Source: Sphingomonas sp. 3P27F8 (GTDB lineage: Bacteria; Pseudomonadota; Alphaproteobacteria; Sphingomonadales; Sphingomonadaceae). From it: a stretch of DNA of 64,000 nt. Where the stretch lies: the NCBI RefSeq assembly GCF_005502745.1, contig NZ_SCNL01000002.1, positions 62,001-126,000 of the forward strand. Reading direction: 5' to 3'. The notes below the pieces were generated by a model. That model was given only the letters and a program-made list of their open reading frames with translations, had not been told where the DNA came from and ran no database searches. The translations under genes and the position numbers were made by a program. Below, one piece after another: positions 9,160 through 15,790 of the stretch. Every line of letters starts with the position of its first letter. Positions within the stretch are counted from its first letter, which is position 1.

Positions 9160-10402
9160 AGCGCAGCACCTGCACCGGATCGGTGCTTGCCGCCTTGAAC
9201 GCGGGGTAAAGCGTCGCCAGCACGGTCATCAGCGCGGTAATCAGCACGATCGCGATGATTTCCACCGGATCGGGCTTCGATGGCAGCTCGGTCAAATAGC
9301 GGATCGAGGGATCCCACAGGTTCTGGCCGGTTACGAGCTGGACAAAATTCACCACCGCCTGCCGGTAGAACAGGAAGATCGCTCCGAGAACGAGACCTGC
9401 GACGATCCCGAGCGCGCCGATCGTCACGCCGACCGTCATGAAGATGCGCACCATCGCACCGCGGGTGGCGCCCATCGTGCGCATGATCGCGATGTCGCGG
9501 GTCTTGGCGCGAACCAGCATGATCAGCGAGCTGGCGATGTTGAACGCCGCCACCAGGATGATGATGCACAGCACGGTGAACATCGCGACCCGCTCGACGG
9601 CGAGCGCATCGAACAGCTGCGCGTTCATCTGTCGCCAGTCCGAAATCACCGCGAGCCGGCCGACTTTCTGCGCCAGCGGCGCGAGTATCTGGCCCACCTT
9701 GTCCGGATTGTCCGTTTGCAACTCGATCATGCCGACCTTGTCGCCCAGCAGGAGCAGCGTCTGCGCATCCTCCATCGGCATGACGACATAGGCCTTGTCG
9801 TAGTCATACACCCCGATCTCGAAGATCGCGGCGACCGTATAGCTCACATAGCGCGGCACCGTACCGAACGGCGTCGACTGGCCGGATGGGTTTATCAGCG
9901 TGATCTGCGAACCGACGGTCGCGCCCAGCGCCTCCGCCAGCCGTGCGCCGATCGCCACGTTGCTGCTGCCTGGCTTCAGCTCCGCCAGCGAGCCGGCGAC
10001 GACCTTCTGCCCGATCGTCATATTGGAGCGGATATCCGATACGCGCATGCCACGCACCAGCACGCCTTCCACGCGGCCATTGTAGGAGGACATCAGCGGC
10101 TGTTCGATAAGCGGCACGGCGCTGGTGACGCCGGGCGTATCCTTCGCCCAGCGCGCGATCTCCTGCCAGTCGGCGAGGCGCCCGTCGACGCCCTGGACCA
10201 CGGCATGGCCGTTAAGCCCGACGATCTTGTCGAAAAGCTCGGCCCGAAACCCGTTCATCACGCTCATGACGATGACGAGCGCCGCGACGCCCAGCATCAC
10301 CGCGCCGAGGCTGAAACCGGCGACGAGAACGATGAACCGCTCGCCCTTGCCTGGAAGGAGATAGCGCCGCGCGATCATTCGTTCATAGCGCGACAGGATC
10401 AT
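9152..10402 (-). CDS. lipoprotein-releasing ABC permease (LolC/LolE family)
   Basis: A 416-aa inner-membrane permease that works with the adjacent LolD. The N-terminus [11 protein letters not shown] leads into the first helix ([31 protein letters not shown], with the family-diagnostic MSVMNGF). A large periplasmic MacB-like domain follows (about 50-265), then three C-terminal helices, with [15 protein letters not shown] between them as the coupling helix. Only one LolC/E-type gene is present beside lolD, suggesting a homodimeric, LolF-like permease. The start is taken at ATG 10402 because the homologous region begins there. An in-frame GTG at 10462 would add 20 poorly typed residues, and neither has a good ribosome binding site. 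Confidence 0.9.
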   Translation of the reverse strand: MILSRYERMIARRYLLPGKGERFIVLVAGFSLGAVMLGVAALVIVMSVMNGFRAELFDKIVGLNGHAVVQGVDGRLADWQEIARWAKDTPGVTSAVPLIEQPLMSSYNGRVEGVLVRGMRVSDIRSNMTIGQKVVAGSLAELKPGSSNVAIGARLAEALGATVGSQITLINPSGQSTPFGTVPRYVSYTVAAIFEIGVYDYDKAYVVMPMEDAQTLLLLGDKVGMIELQTDNPDKVGQILAPLAQKVGRLAVISDWRQMNAQLFDALAVERVAMFTVLCIIILVAAFNIASSLIMLVRAKTRDIAIMRTMGATRGAMVRIFMTVGVTIGALGIVAGLVLGAIFLFYRQAVVNFVQLVTGQNLWDPSIRYLTELPSKPDPVEIIAIVLITALMTVLATLYPAFKAASTDPVQVLRYE

Positions 10403-10697
10403 GCCCAGCCGTCTATCCGCCGATTTCACCGCTGGCAACGGGTGCTGTGGCGGAATCAACACATGCGGTGGACATTCGGTTTAGCTGGCGTTCATTTTGA
10501 TCGACACGCGACATGCTTGGCCAGTACCACTGCGGGCACTGGCACACAGGCAAATGGCCGTGGTTCGGGGAATTTCGCCGCCTCGCTTCGTAACCGGAGC
10601 ATGATGGCAGCGATTGGATAGGGGGCTGACGAGCGATCGTCACGCAGGCGCCCGGGTCGGATCACCGACCCGGGCGTTTGTATTTGCGGACTGATCC
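10403..10697. other. intergenic region between the lol permease and the TonB receptor
   Basis: About 295 bases with no convincing protein gene. It contains one strong stem-loop near its right end (10649-10676, listed separately). The promoter for the minus-strand lol operon should lie in it, but I could not pick convincing -35/-10 boxes. Short open frames here lack ribosome binding sites and family resemblance. Confidence 0.5.
10649..10685 (+). terminator. perfect 12-bp stem-loop followed by a T-rich tract
   Basis: CGCCCGGGTCGG (10649-10660) and CCGACCCGGGCG (10665-10676) form a perfect 12-bp stem with an ATCA loop. On the plus strand the stem is followed by TTTGTATTTG, the arrangement of an intrinsic terminator. 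On the minus strand the following bases are CCTGCG, without a U-tract. It is the only obvious 3'-end signal for the TonB-receptor gene (stop at 10698, minus strand), so it may work bidirectionally. By its T-tract, however, it points to a plus-strand transcript. Confidence 0.6.
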
Positions 10698-13172
10698 TTA
10701 ACGGACGCCGACCGACAAAGTCAGACCGAAGGTTCGCGGATCACCGGGCTGCCCGACGATAAGGCCCGTGCTGCCCGATTGCGTCGCGAGAACCTCGTAG
10801 TAATTCTGGTCGAACGCGTTGCGCACCCAGGCGAACACGTTGAATTTGTCCCCCTTGCGATACCCCAGGCGGAAGTTCGAAAGCGAATAGCCCTTGACGT
10901 CGGTATAGGGTGACGGCGACGGATTTGACGAGAAATCGGAGCGATAGCTGCCGTCATAGCCAAGATACACCTGCCCCTCACCGACCGGCACGTTGTATTC
11001 AGCGCCATAGCTGAACGCCCATTTGGAGACGCCTGGCAGCCGCTGACCGGAGATATCGCAATACGGCAAGCTGCTTCCCGGCGTTCCCGCCGGGGCCGGC
11101 GTTCCGACGATCTGACCGTTGACGATCGGGAGCGCCGTGCCGCCCGACAACTCCGGGGCACATGGCGCGTTCGTGAAGCGAACGTATTTCGCGTCGGTGA
11201 AAGCTGCGTTGGCATAGAGATTGAGGCCTGAGGTAGGCCGGAATGCCGAATCGACCTCGAACCCGCGCGTCCGCACCTTTCCGGCGTTCGCGAGATAGCC
11301 GCGCAACACCGAGAGCTGGAAATTGTTCACCGTCGCCTGATAGTCGGTTATGTCCGTCCAGAATCCCGCGAAGTTGATCGTGGCCCGACGATCGAGCAAT
11401 TGCGTCTTGAGCCCGATTTCGAAATGGTTGACCTTCTCCGGCTTCACTGTCGCGGTTGAAAGGATCGGGCTATTATTCGGATCGAGCGGCAGACCGGAGA
11501 GATTGATACCGCCCGATTTGTAACTGCGCGCAATCGTGGCGTAACTGTGGATGTCGGACGAAAACTGATAGGACGCCGTGAGATCGCCGGATAGATTCCA
11601 GTTATCGAAGCTCGGCGTATAGCGCTGCGGCGACAGAACCGAGCACTGATCCTTCACCACGCTGCTTGCCGCCTGCGCCGCGGAGGTGCAGCTAAGAACT
11701 AGGCCCGCCCCGGTTGTGACGGTCGAGATATACGATCCGTCCTTCTTGTCGTAATTGAGCCTTGCGCCAGGAGAAATCTGGAACCGGTCCGTGACATGCC
11801 AGGTCAGCTTGCCGAACAACGCTGCCGACGTGTTCTTGAAACCGATCGTGTTGCGCGCGGTCAGGCCATTCAGCACTGCCGGGTTCTTGCCGTTGGCGCT
11901 CGTCGGATTGAGCAGCCACGCGCTGGCCGCCGGACCTTGCACCTGAAGCCCCTGCGTATCGATTTTCTGGTGGAAATAGAACACGCCTACCGTGTAGTCG
12001 ATCGCGTGGGTGCCGTTCGAGCCAAGGCGAATCTCCTGGCTGTACTGATCCTGCTGTGAGGGGTTGGCCGAGACAGTGGTGATCGGCAGCCCGATGAAGT
12101 CACGATCGTTCGACGGGTTCCAGTTCCAGAACCGCCACGCCGTGACCGAGGTGAGCGTCGCCGGCCCAAGATCCCAGTTCACCACCGCGGAAGCCCCGCC
12201 TAATTGCTGCTCCGCGCGCAGCGGCGTATCGACATCGGTCACTCGATCGAAGGCGTCGGTCGACGGGACGCGGTATCCCGCTGCGGCGGCTAGTGCCGCA
12301 TATTGCCGGTTGGTGGGGCGCTGGGTCGGCGCGACCCGCGCATAATATTGCACGCAGCAATTCGGCGCCTGGCGGTTATAGTCCGCGTATAGCGTGATAT
12401 CGAGGTTCGGCGCCGCCTGGAACAGCATCTGCCCGCGCAGGCTGAGGTTATCCTGGCTGTTCTGCCACTGCTGCTGCGTCGTGTTCCAGATCGTGCCGCG
12501 GCGCGTGGTGAAGGATGCGGAGAGCCGCCCCGCCACGACATCGCCGACCAGCGGGCCGGAAATCGACCCCTTCCCCTGGAAAAAATCGTAATTGCCGCCG
12601 GTCAGTTCGAAGCGCGCCTCGGTCTCGAAGCTGGGCTTGCGTGTGGTGATGTTGATCGCACCGGCGGTGGTGTTCTTGCCATAGAGCGTTCCCTGCGGCC
12701 CACGCAGCACCTCGATCCGCTCGGTATCCGTGAAATCGAAAGTGGCGGAGGCGATACGGCTGTAATATACCTGATCGACATAGATGCCGACGCCTTGTTC
12801 GATCCCGTCGTTGGTGAGGCCGAATGGCGCGCCGAGGCCACGGATATTCGCGGCCGAGTTACGCGGGTTGGTCGAATAGAACTGCAGCGATGGTTGAAGC
12901 TGCGTCAGCCGGTTGACGTTATATGCGCCGGTATCCGCAAGCGCCTTGCCGCCGATCACCGAGATCGCGATCGGCACGCTTTGGACTGATTCAGCGCGGC
13001 GCCGCGCGGTGACGACGATATCCCCCCCGCCCTGCTGCGCTGGCCCGAGGCGGCCGGGTTCTTCCTGGGAGTCAGTCGATTGCGCGGGTGCCGGCGCCGG
13101 GGGGACGGCCGACTGCTCGACGGCCGGGGCGGATTGCGCGGCAATCGAAAGTAATGCGAGCGTGATCGACAT
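10698..13172 (-). CDS. TonB-dependent outer-membrane receptor
   Basis: An 824-aa ligand-gated outer-membrane transporter. A signal peptide (MSITLALLSIAAQSA) is followed by a Pro/Ala/Gln-rich linker and a TonB box within DIVVTARRR. The plug domain carries VPIAISVIGGKALADTGA, NIRGLG and IEVLRGPQGTLYGKNTTAGAINI. The barrel follows and ends in GDPRTFGLTLSVGVR. The plug style (GKNTTAGAINI) is that of the large sphingomonad receptor group, and the substrate cannot be inferred from sequence alone. The start was moved to the ATG at 13172, preceded by AGGGAAAA and followed directly by the signal peptide. An upstream in-frame extension would bury the signal. No transport or regulatory partner is adjacent. 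Confidence 0.92.
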   Translation of the reverse strand: MSITLALLSIAAQSAPAVEQSAVPPAPAPAQSTDSQEEPGRLGPAQQGGGDIVVTARRRAESVQSVPIAISVIGGKALADTGAYNVNRLTQLQPSLQFYSTNPRNSAANIRGLGAPFGLTNDGIEQGVGIYVDQVYYSRIASATFDFTDTERIEVLRGPQGTLYGKNTTAGAINITTRKPSFETEARFELTGGNYDFFQGKGSISGPLVGDVVAGRLSASFTTRRGTIWNTTQQQWQNSQDNLSLRGQMLFQAAPNLDITLYADYNRQAPNCCVQYYARVAPTQRPTNRQYAALAAAAGYRVPSTDAFDRVTDVDTPLRAEQQLGGASAVVNWDLGPATLTSVTAWRFWNWNPSNDRDFIGLPITTVSANPSQQDQYSQEIRLGSNGTHAIDYTVGVFYFHQKIDTQGLQVQGPAASAWLLNPTSANGKNPAVLNGLTARNTIGFKNTSAALFGKLTWHVTDRFQISPGARLNYDKKDGSYISTVTTGAGLVLSCTSAAQAASSVVKDQCSVLSPQRYTPSFDNWNLSGDLTASYQFSSDIHSYATIARSYKSGGINLSGLPLDPNNSPILSTATVKPEKVNHFEIGLKTQLLDRRATINFAGFWTDITDYQATVNNFQLSVLRGYLANAGKVRTRGFEVDSAFRPTSGLNLYANAAFTDAKYVRFTNAPCAPELSGGTALPIVNGQIVGTPAPAGTPGSSLPYCDISGQRLPGVSKWAFSYGAEYNVPVGEGQVYLGYDGSYRSDFSSNPSPSPYTDVKGYSLSNFRLGYRKGDKFNVFAWVRNAFDQNYYEVLATQSGSTGLIVGQPGDPRTFGLTLSVGVR

Positions 13173-13206
13173 GAGTTTTCCCTGATCCGATTCTATTGTC
13201 GGCGAC

Positions 13207-13235
13207 GATGTACCGCGGGAATAAATGCCGACCAA
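13207..13235 (-). promoter_or_regulatory. candidate sigma-70 promoter of the TonB-receptor gene
   Basis: On the minus strand, TTGGTC (13235-13230) is separated by 17 bases from TACATC (13212-13207), a plausible -35/-10 pair about 35 bases before the receptor ATG. A short inverted repeat, GTAGG-N7-CCTAC (13240-13256), lies just upstream of the -35 and could be an operator. Boxes were picked by eye. Confidence 0.35.
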
Positions 13236-13259
13236 GAAAGTAGGTTTTGAGCCTACCCG

Positions 13260-13287
13260 CTTGAAAACTTCATCACGCCTCCCATTT
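13260..13287 (+). promoter_or_regulatory. heat-shock (RpoH/sigma-32) promoter
   Basis: CTTGAAA (13260-13266), then 14 bases, then CCCATTT (13281-13287). This is an excellent match to the known sigma-32 pattern CTTGAAA / CCCCATNT. It lies about 93 bases upstream of the Hsp20 start, which fits the expected heat-shock control of that gene. Confidence 0.7.
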
Positions 13288-13294
13288 GTCGGTT

Positions 13295-13376
13295 GCGCGG
13301 CGCCACTGATCGGGCCGCGCGGGATGCCGCGATTTTCGGGCATCTCATGTCGTCAATTCGCTCAACTGGAGGATTT
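13295..13376 (+). promoter_or_regulatory. ROSE-like RNA thermometer in the hsp20 5' UTR
   Basis: The leader folds by eye into three successive hairpins. The first is GCGCGGC 13295-13301 with GCCGCGC 13314-13320, perfect 7 bp. The second is GATGCC 13323-13328 with GGCATC 13339-13344. The third, 3'-most hairpin holds the ribosome binding site: UCGCU (13358-13362) faces AGGA (13370-13373) with a bulged G, flanked by a U-U mismatch and A-U pairs. U(U/C)GCU opposite the Shine-Dalgarno is the diagnostic ROSE core. The family is known to open at heat-shock temperature and release translation of small heat-shock genes. The fold was not computed. Confidence 0.65.
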
Positions 13377-13379
13377 GAT

Positions 13380-13844
13380 ATGCGACTGGATCTTACTCCC
13401 TATCGCCGCTCGACGATCGGCTTCGATCGGCTTTTCGACCTGCTTGAGACCAACGCGCGCTCGGCTGCCGACAATTACCCGCCCTTCAATCTGGAACGAC
13501 TTGCCGAGGATCGTTACCGGATCACGCTGGCCATCGCCGGTTTCGGTCGCGACGAGATCGACATCACCGCCCAGCAGAATCTGCTGCTCGTTTCCGGCAA
13601 GAAGGCGGAGACGCAGGATAACGGCAATTTCCTGCACGTCGGGATCGCGAACCGCAACTTCGAGCGTCGCTTCGAGCTGGCAGACTTCGTTTTCGTGGAA
13701 GATGCCCGGTTGAACGACGGCCTGCTCGTGATCGATCTGGTGCGCGAAGTGCCGGAAGCGATGAAGCCGAAGAGCATCACCATCAAGACCGGCGCACCGC
13801 TCGCTGCGGTCGAAATCGACAGCGGCGACGCCAAGGCAGCGTAA
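13380..13844 (+). CDS. Hsp20/IbpA-family small heat-shock protein
   Basis: A 154-aa alpha-crystallin-domain holdase that binds unfolding proteins in the cytoplasm. The opening LTPYRRSTIGFDRLFDLLE is the IbpA-type N-terminus. The domain then shows YPPFNLERLAEDRYRITLAIAGF and LLLVSGKK (beta-strands of the crystallin fold), FLHVGIANRNFERRFELADFV (equivalent to the R-x-F-xR-x-F-x-L-AD motif) and GLLVIDLVREVPE. PEAMKPKSI replaces the PEAKKPRKI C-terminal motif. The start is the ATG 7 bases after GGAGG. Upstream are a sigma-32 promoter and a ROSE-like thermometer, so both transcription and translation should rise on heat shock. Confidence 0.93.
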   Translation: MRLDLTPYRRSTIGFDRLFDLLETNARSAADNYPPFNLERLAEDRYRITLAIAGFGRDEIDITAQQNLLLVSGKKAETQDNGNFLHVGIANRNFERRFELADFVFVEDARLNDGLLVIDLVREVPEAMKPKSITIKTGAPLAAVEIDSGDAKAA

Positions 13845-13860
13845 GAGCCGAACCGCGGAT

Positions 13861-13922
13861 CGACGCCTCCTTGCTCCCTTTCCGAGGCGTCGCGGGCGTC
13901 CGGGCCGAGAGGCCCGGGCGCC
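13861..13922 (+). terminator. tandem stem-loops downstream of hsp20
   Basis: Two GC-rich hairpins follow the hsp20 stop. CGACGCCTC (13861-13869) pairs with GAGGCGTCG (13884-13892). Then a stem at 13895-13906 pairs with 13911-13922 around a GAGA loop (one G-U). There is no clear U-run after either. They probably protect or end the hsp20 mRNA and may also serve the convergent PilZ gene. Confidence 0.45.
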
Positions 13923-13955
13923 TAATCCGTTAAGAACGGGCGGGCGCGGCTACGC

Positions 13956-14288
13956 TCAGTGCGCGGCGATATGGCCTTCGCGCTTGAGCAATTGTTCGAA
14001 GATCGTGGGATCGAGCGGCGCGTGAAAGCGGCAACCGGCCGCGAAATCGTCCGCCCACATCACGTCGGCGCCGACGCGGCCGATCTCCGGCAGCGTCAAC
14101 CAAATGGCCATGCCCTTGCGCAGCGCCGAATAGGTGTTGAGCTTCGCACCGTGGATCGACAGGTCGATCACCTTGCACAGCGCCCGCGCGAGCCCCCCGG
14201 AGTTCAGGGGTGAATCGAGCGAAACCGGCGCGCGCTGAGCGCGGCGCCGGATATCGCTGGGTGCTGGTTCGAATTCCGCTGCAAACAT
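13956..14288 (-). CDS. PilZ-domain protein
   Basis: A 110-aa single-domain protein. The N-terminal RRRAQR (about residues 14-19) matches the RxxxR arm that binds cyclic di-GMP, and VIDLSIHGAKL matches the D/NxSxxG motif. A beta-barrel continuation is visible in GMAIWLTLPEIGRVGADVMWADDFAAGCRFHAPLD. PilZ proteins are c-di-GMP effectors, but sphingomonad stand-alone members are mostly uncharacterised. The ATG at 14288 has no clear ribosome binding site and sits inside the arm of the hairpin that follows rpmE. A TTG three codons upstream is the only near alternative. It probably receives little read-through from rpmE. Confidence 0.8.
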   Translation of the reverse strand: MFAAEFEPAPSDIRRRAQRAPVSLDSPLNSGGLARALCKVIDLSIHGAKLNTYSALRKGMAIWLTLPEIGRVGADVMWADDFAAGCRFHAPLDPTIFEQLLKREGHIAAH

Positions 14289-14311
14289 GCCGGGCAACCT
14301 AGCCCGGCATG
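14286..14311 (-). terminator. stem-loop downstream of rpmE, overlapping the PilZ start codon
   Basis: On the plus strand, CATGCCGGGC (14286-14295) and GCCCGGCATG (14302-14311) are a perfect 10-bp inverted repeat with a 6-base spacer. Read on the minus strand it follows rpmE and is succeeded by TTTGC, a weak U-tract. The distal arm contains the ATG of the PilZ gene. Confidence 0.5.
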
Positions 14312-14332
14312 CCTAATGCCGCGTTAACGACG

Positions 14333-14563
14333 TCACTTGCGGAGCGTCAGCCCGCCACCGAAACGCTTGTTGAAACGCGCGACCTGGCCGCCACTGTCGA
14401 GCATCTGGCCACGGCCGCCGGTCCATGCCGGATGCGCCAGCGGATCGATATCCAGCTGCATCGTGTCGCCTTCCTTGCCCCAGGTGGAGCGGGTTTCGAA
14501 CACGGTGCCGTCGGTCATCTGCACCTTGATGGTGTGATAGTCGGGATGAATGTCTTTCTTCAC
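14333..14563 (-). CDS. rpmE: 50S ribosomal protein L31
   Basis: A 76-aa ribosomal protein. [19 protein letters not shown] is the classic L31 opening, and [22 protein letters not shown] is the alphaproteobacterial C-terminal pattern. There are no cysteines, so this is the C-minus (zinc-independent) form. The start is a GTG, preceded by AAGGAC. The longer upstream frame does not resemble L31. It stands downstream of fabZ on the same strand, with a gap of about 100 bases that is open enough for its own promoter. Confidence 0.93.
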   Translation of the reverse strand: MKKDIHPDYHTIKVQMTDGTVFETRSTWGKEGDTMQLDIDPLAHPAWTGGRGQMLDSGGQVARFNKRFGGGLTLRK

Positions 14564-14660
14564 GTCGTCGTCCTTGAATGTGGCTGGTTTCCGACCAGCC
14601 CGAAAGGAAGCGGCGCGCCTAACGCAGGCGCGCCGTAAAGTCAAAACGATCGCTTGCTGT

Positions 14661-15143
14661 TCACGCCGCCTTGGGCGGGTCGGCGATCATCGCGGTGAAG
14701 TTCGCTTCGGCCACGACCTGTTCGTCGATCCTGGCGACGCCCGCGAACTTGCACACGCTGCTGCGCTTCTGCACGAACTCGACCTCGAGACGAAGCAGCA
14801 CGCCGGGTTCCACCGGCTTGCGAAACTTCGCATTCTCGATCGCCATGAAGTAAACCAGCTTTCCGGATCCGGCGAGGCCAAGGCTTTCCACGGCAAGTAC
14901 CCCTGCCGCCTGCGCCAGCGCCTCCACGATGAGCACGCCCGGCATGATCGGCCGGCCGGGGAAATGCCCCTGGAAGAAGCCTTCGTTGATCGTCACCGCC
15001 TTGATCGCCGCGATCGACCGGTCAGGAACAAGCTCCTCGACCCGATCGACCAGCAGCATCGGATAGCGATGCGGCAGCGCGGCCATCACCCGTGCAATAT
15101 CGAGCGGGCCGACCGACCCGCTCGTCGTATCGGCCTCGTTCAC
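14661..15143 (-). CDS. fabZ: 3-hydroxyacyl-[acyl-carrier-protein] dehydratase
   Basis: A 160-aa hot-dog-fold enzyme that dehydrates 3-hydroxyacyl-ACP in type II fatty-acid elongation. The catalytic His60 is in [11 protein letters not shown] and Glu74 in [22 protein letters not shown] is the conserved N-terminal motif. Length is a little above E. coli FabZ because of a short N-terminal extension. Its ATG overlaps the stop of the skp-like gene (ATGA). In most Gram-negatives lpxD sits before fabZ and lpxA/lpxB after it. Here none of these is present, consistent with a lineage without lipid A. Confidence 0.95.
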   Translation of the reverse strand: MNEADTTSGSVGPLDIARVMAALPHRYPMLLVDRVEELVPDRSIAAIKAVTINEGFFQGHFPGRPIMPGVLIVEALAQAAGVLAVESLGLAGSGKLVYFMAIENAKFRKPVEPGVLLRLEVEFVQKRSSVCKFAGVARIDEQVVAEANFTAMIADPPKAA

Positions 15144-15790
15144 CGTCCCTGTGGCTTCTTCGTGGCGGGCTGCGCGGGTGCCTGGGCGGGAGCCTGACCC
15201 TGCTGACCCTGCTGGCCGGGCTGCCAGTTCGCCGGGGGCGTGATGTTCACGCTTGGCACGAGGCGATTGAGCTCCGTGGTGACGTCGGCAGTGATGTCAC
15301 CGGCCGGATCGAGGTGGACGACGTCGTTCGGGCCGAGCACGATGCTCGCACGCTTCCGGGTCGCCGCGGCGTCGATCGCGGGTTTCAGCTGCTGCTGGAT
15401 CTGCTCGATCGCATAGCCGCGTGCGCGCGCGTAAGGCGTCGTCATCCGCTGCAGCTCGGCGTTGCCTGCCTGCTCCTTGGCCTGGATCGACTGGACCTGC
15501 GTCTGCAGCTGCGCCTGCGGCACATTCGCCTTCTGGTCGCTCTGAAGCTTTGCGACGAGCGGCTGCAGTTCGGTGGCGATCGCCTGACGGCGCGCCTCGG
15601 CCTGATCCAGGGTCGCCTTGTACGTTGTCTGGAGCTGGCCGGCAGCGGTCTTCCAGGCGTTGCTGCCCGCAACGGCACCGTCCGGATCAACGACGGCGAT
15701 GCCGTTGACCTGGGCGTGCGAAACGCCCGCGAGCAGCGCGCCGGGTGCAAGCAGCGCCGCGGCGATCAGCATGGTCTTCTTGCTATTCAT
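15140..15790 (-). CDS. OmpH/Skp-family periplasmic chaperone
   Basis: A 216-aa secreted coiled-coil protein. The signal peptide is [26 protein letters not shown], cleaved near residue 26. The mature part is a short beta segment ([21 protein letters not shown]) and then long Gln/Ala/Lys-rich helices ([24 protein letters not shown] and following) forming the Skp tentacles. It ends in a second hydrophobic/beta segment and a Pro/Gln/Ala-rich tail. Skp holds unfolded outer-membrane proteins in the periplasm and delivers them to BamA, whose gene is directly upstream with the stop and start overlapping (TGATG). The C-terminal low-complexity tail is lineage-specific. Confidence 0.9.
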   Translation of the reverse strand: MNSKKTMLIAAALLAPGALLAGVSHAQVNGIAVVDPDGAVAGSNAWKTAAGQLQTTYKATLDQAEARRQAIATELQPLVAKLQSDQKANVPQAQLQTQVQSIQAKEQAGNAELQRMTTPYARARGYAIEQIQQQLKPAIDAAATRKRASIVLGPNDVVHLDPAGDITADVTTELNRLVPSVNITPPANWQPGQQGQQGQAPAQAPAQPATKKPQGR

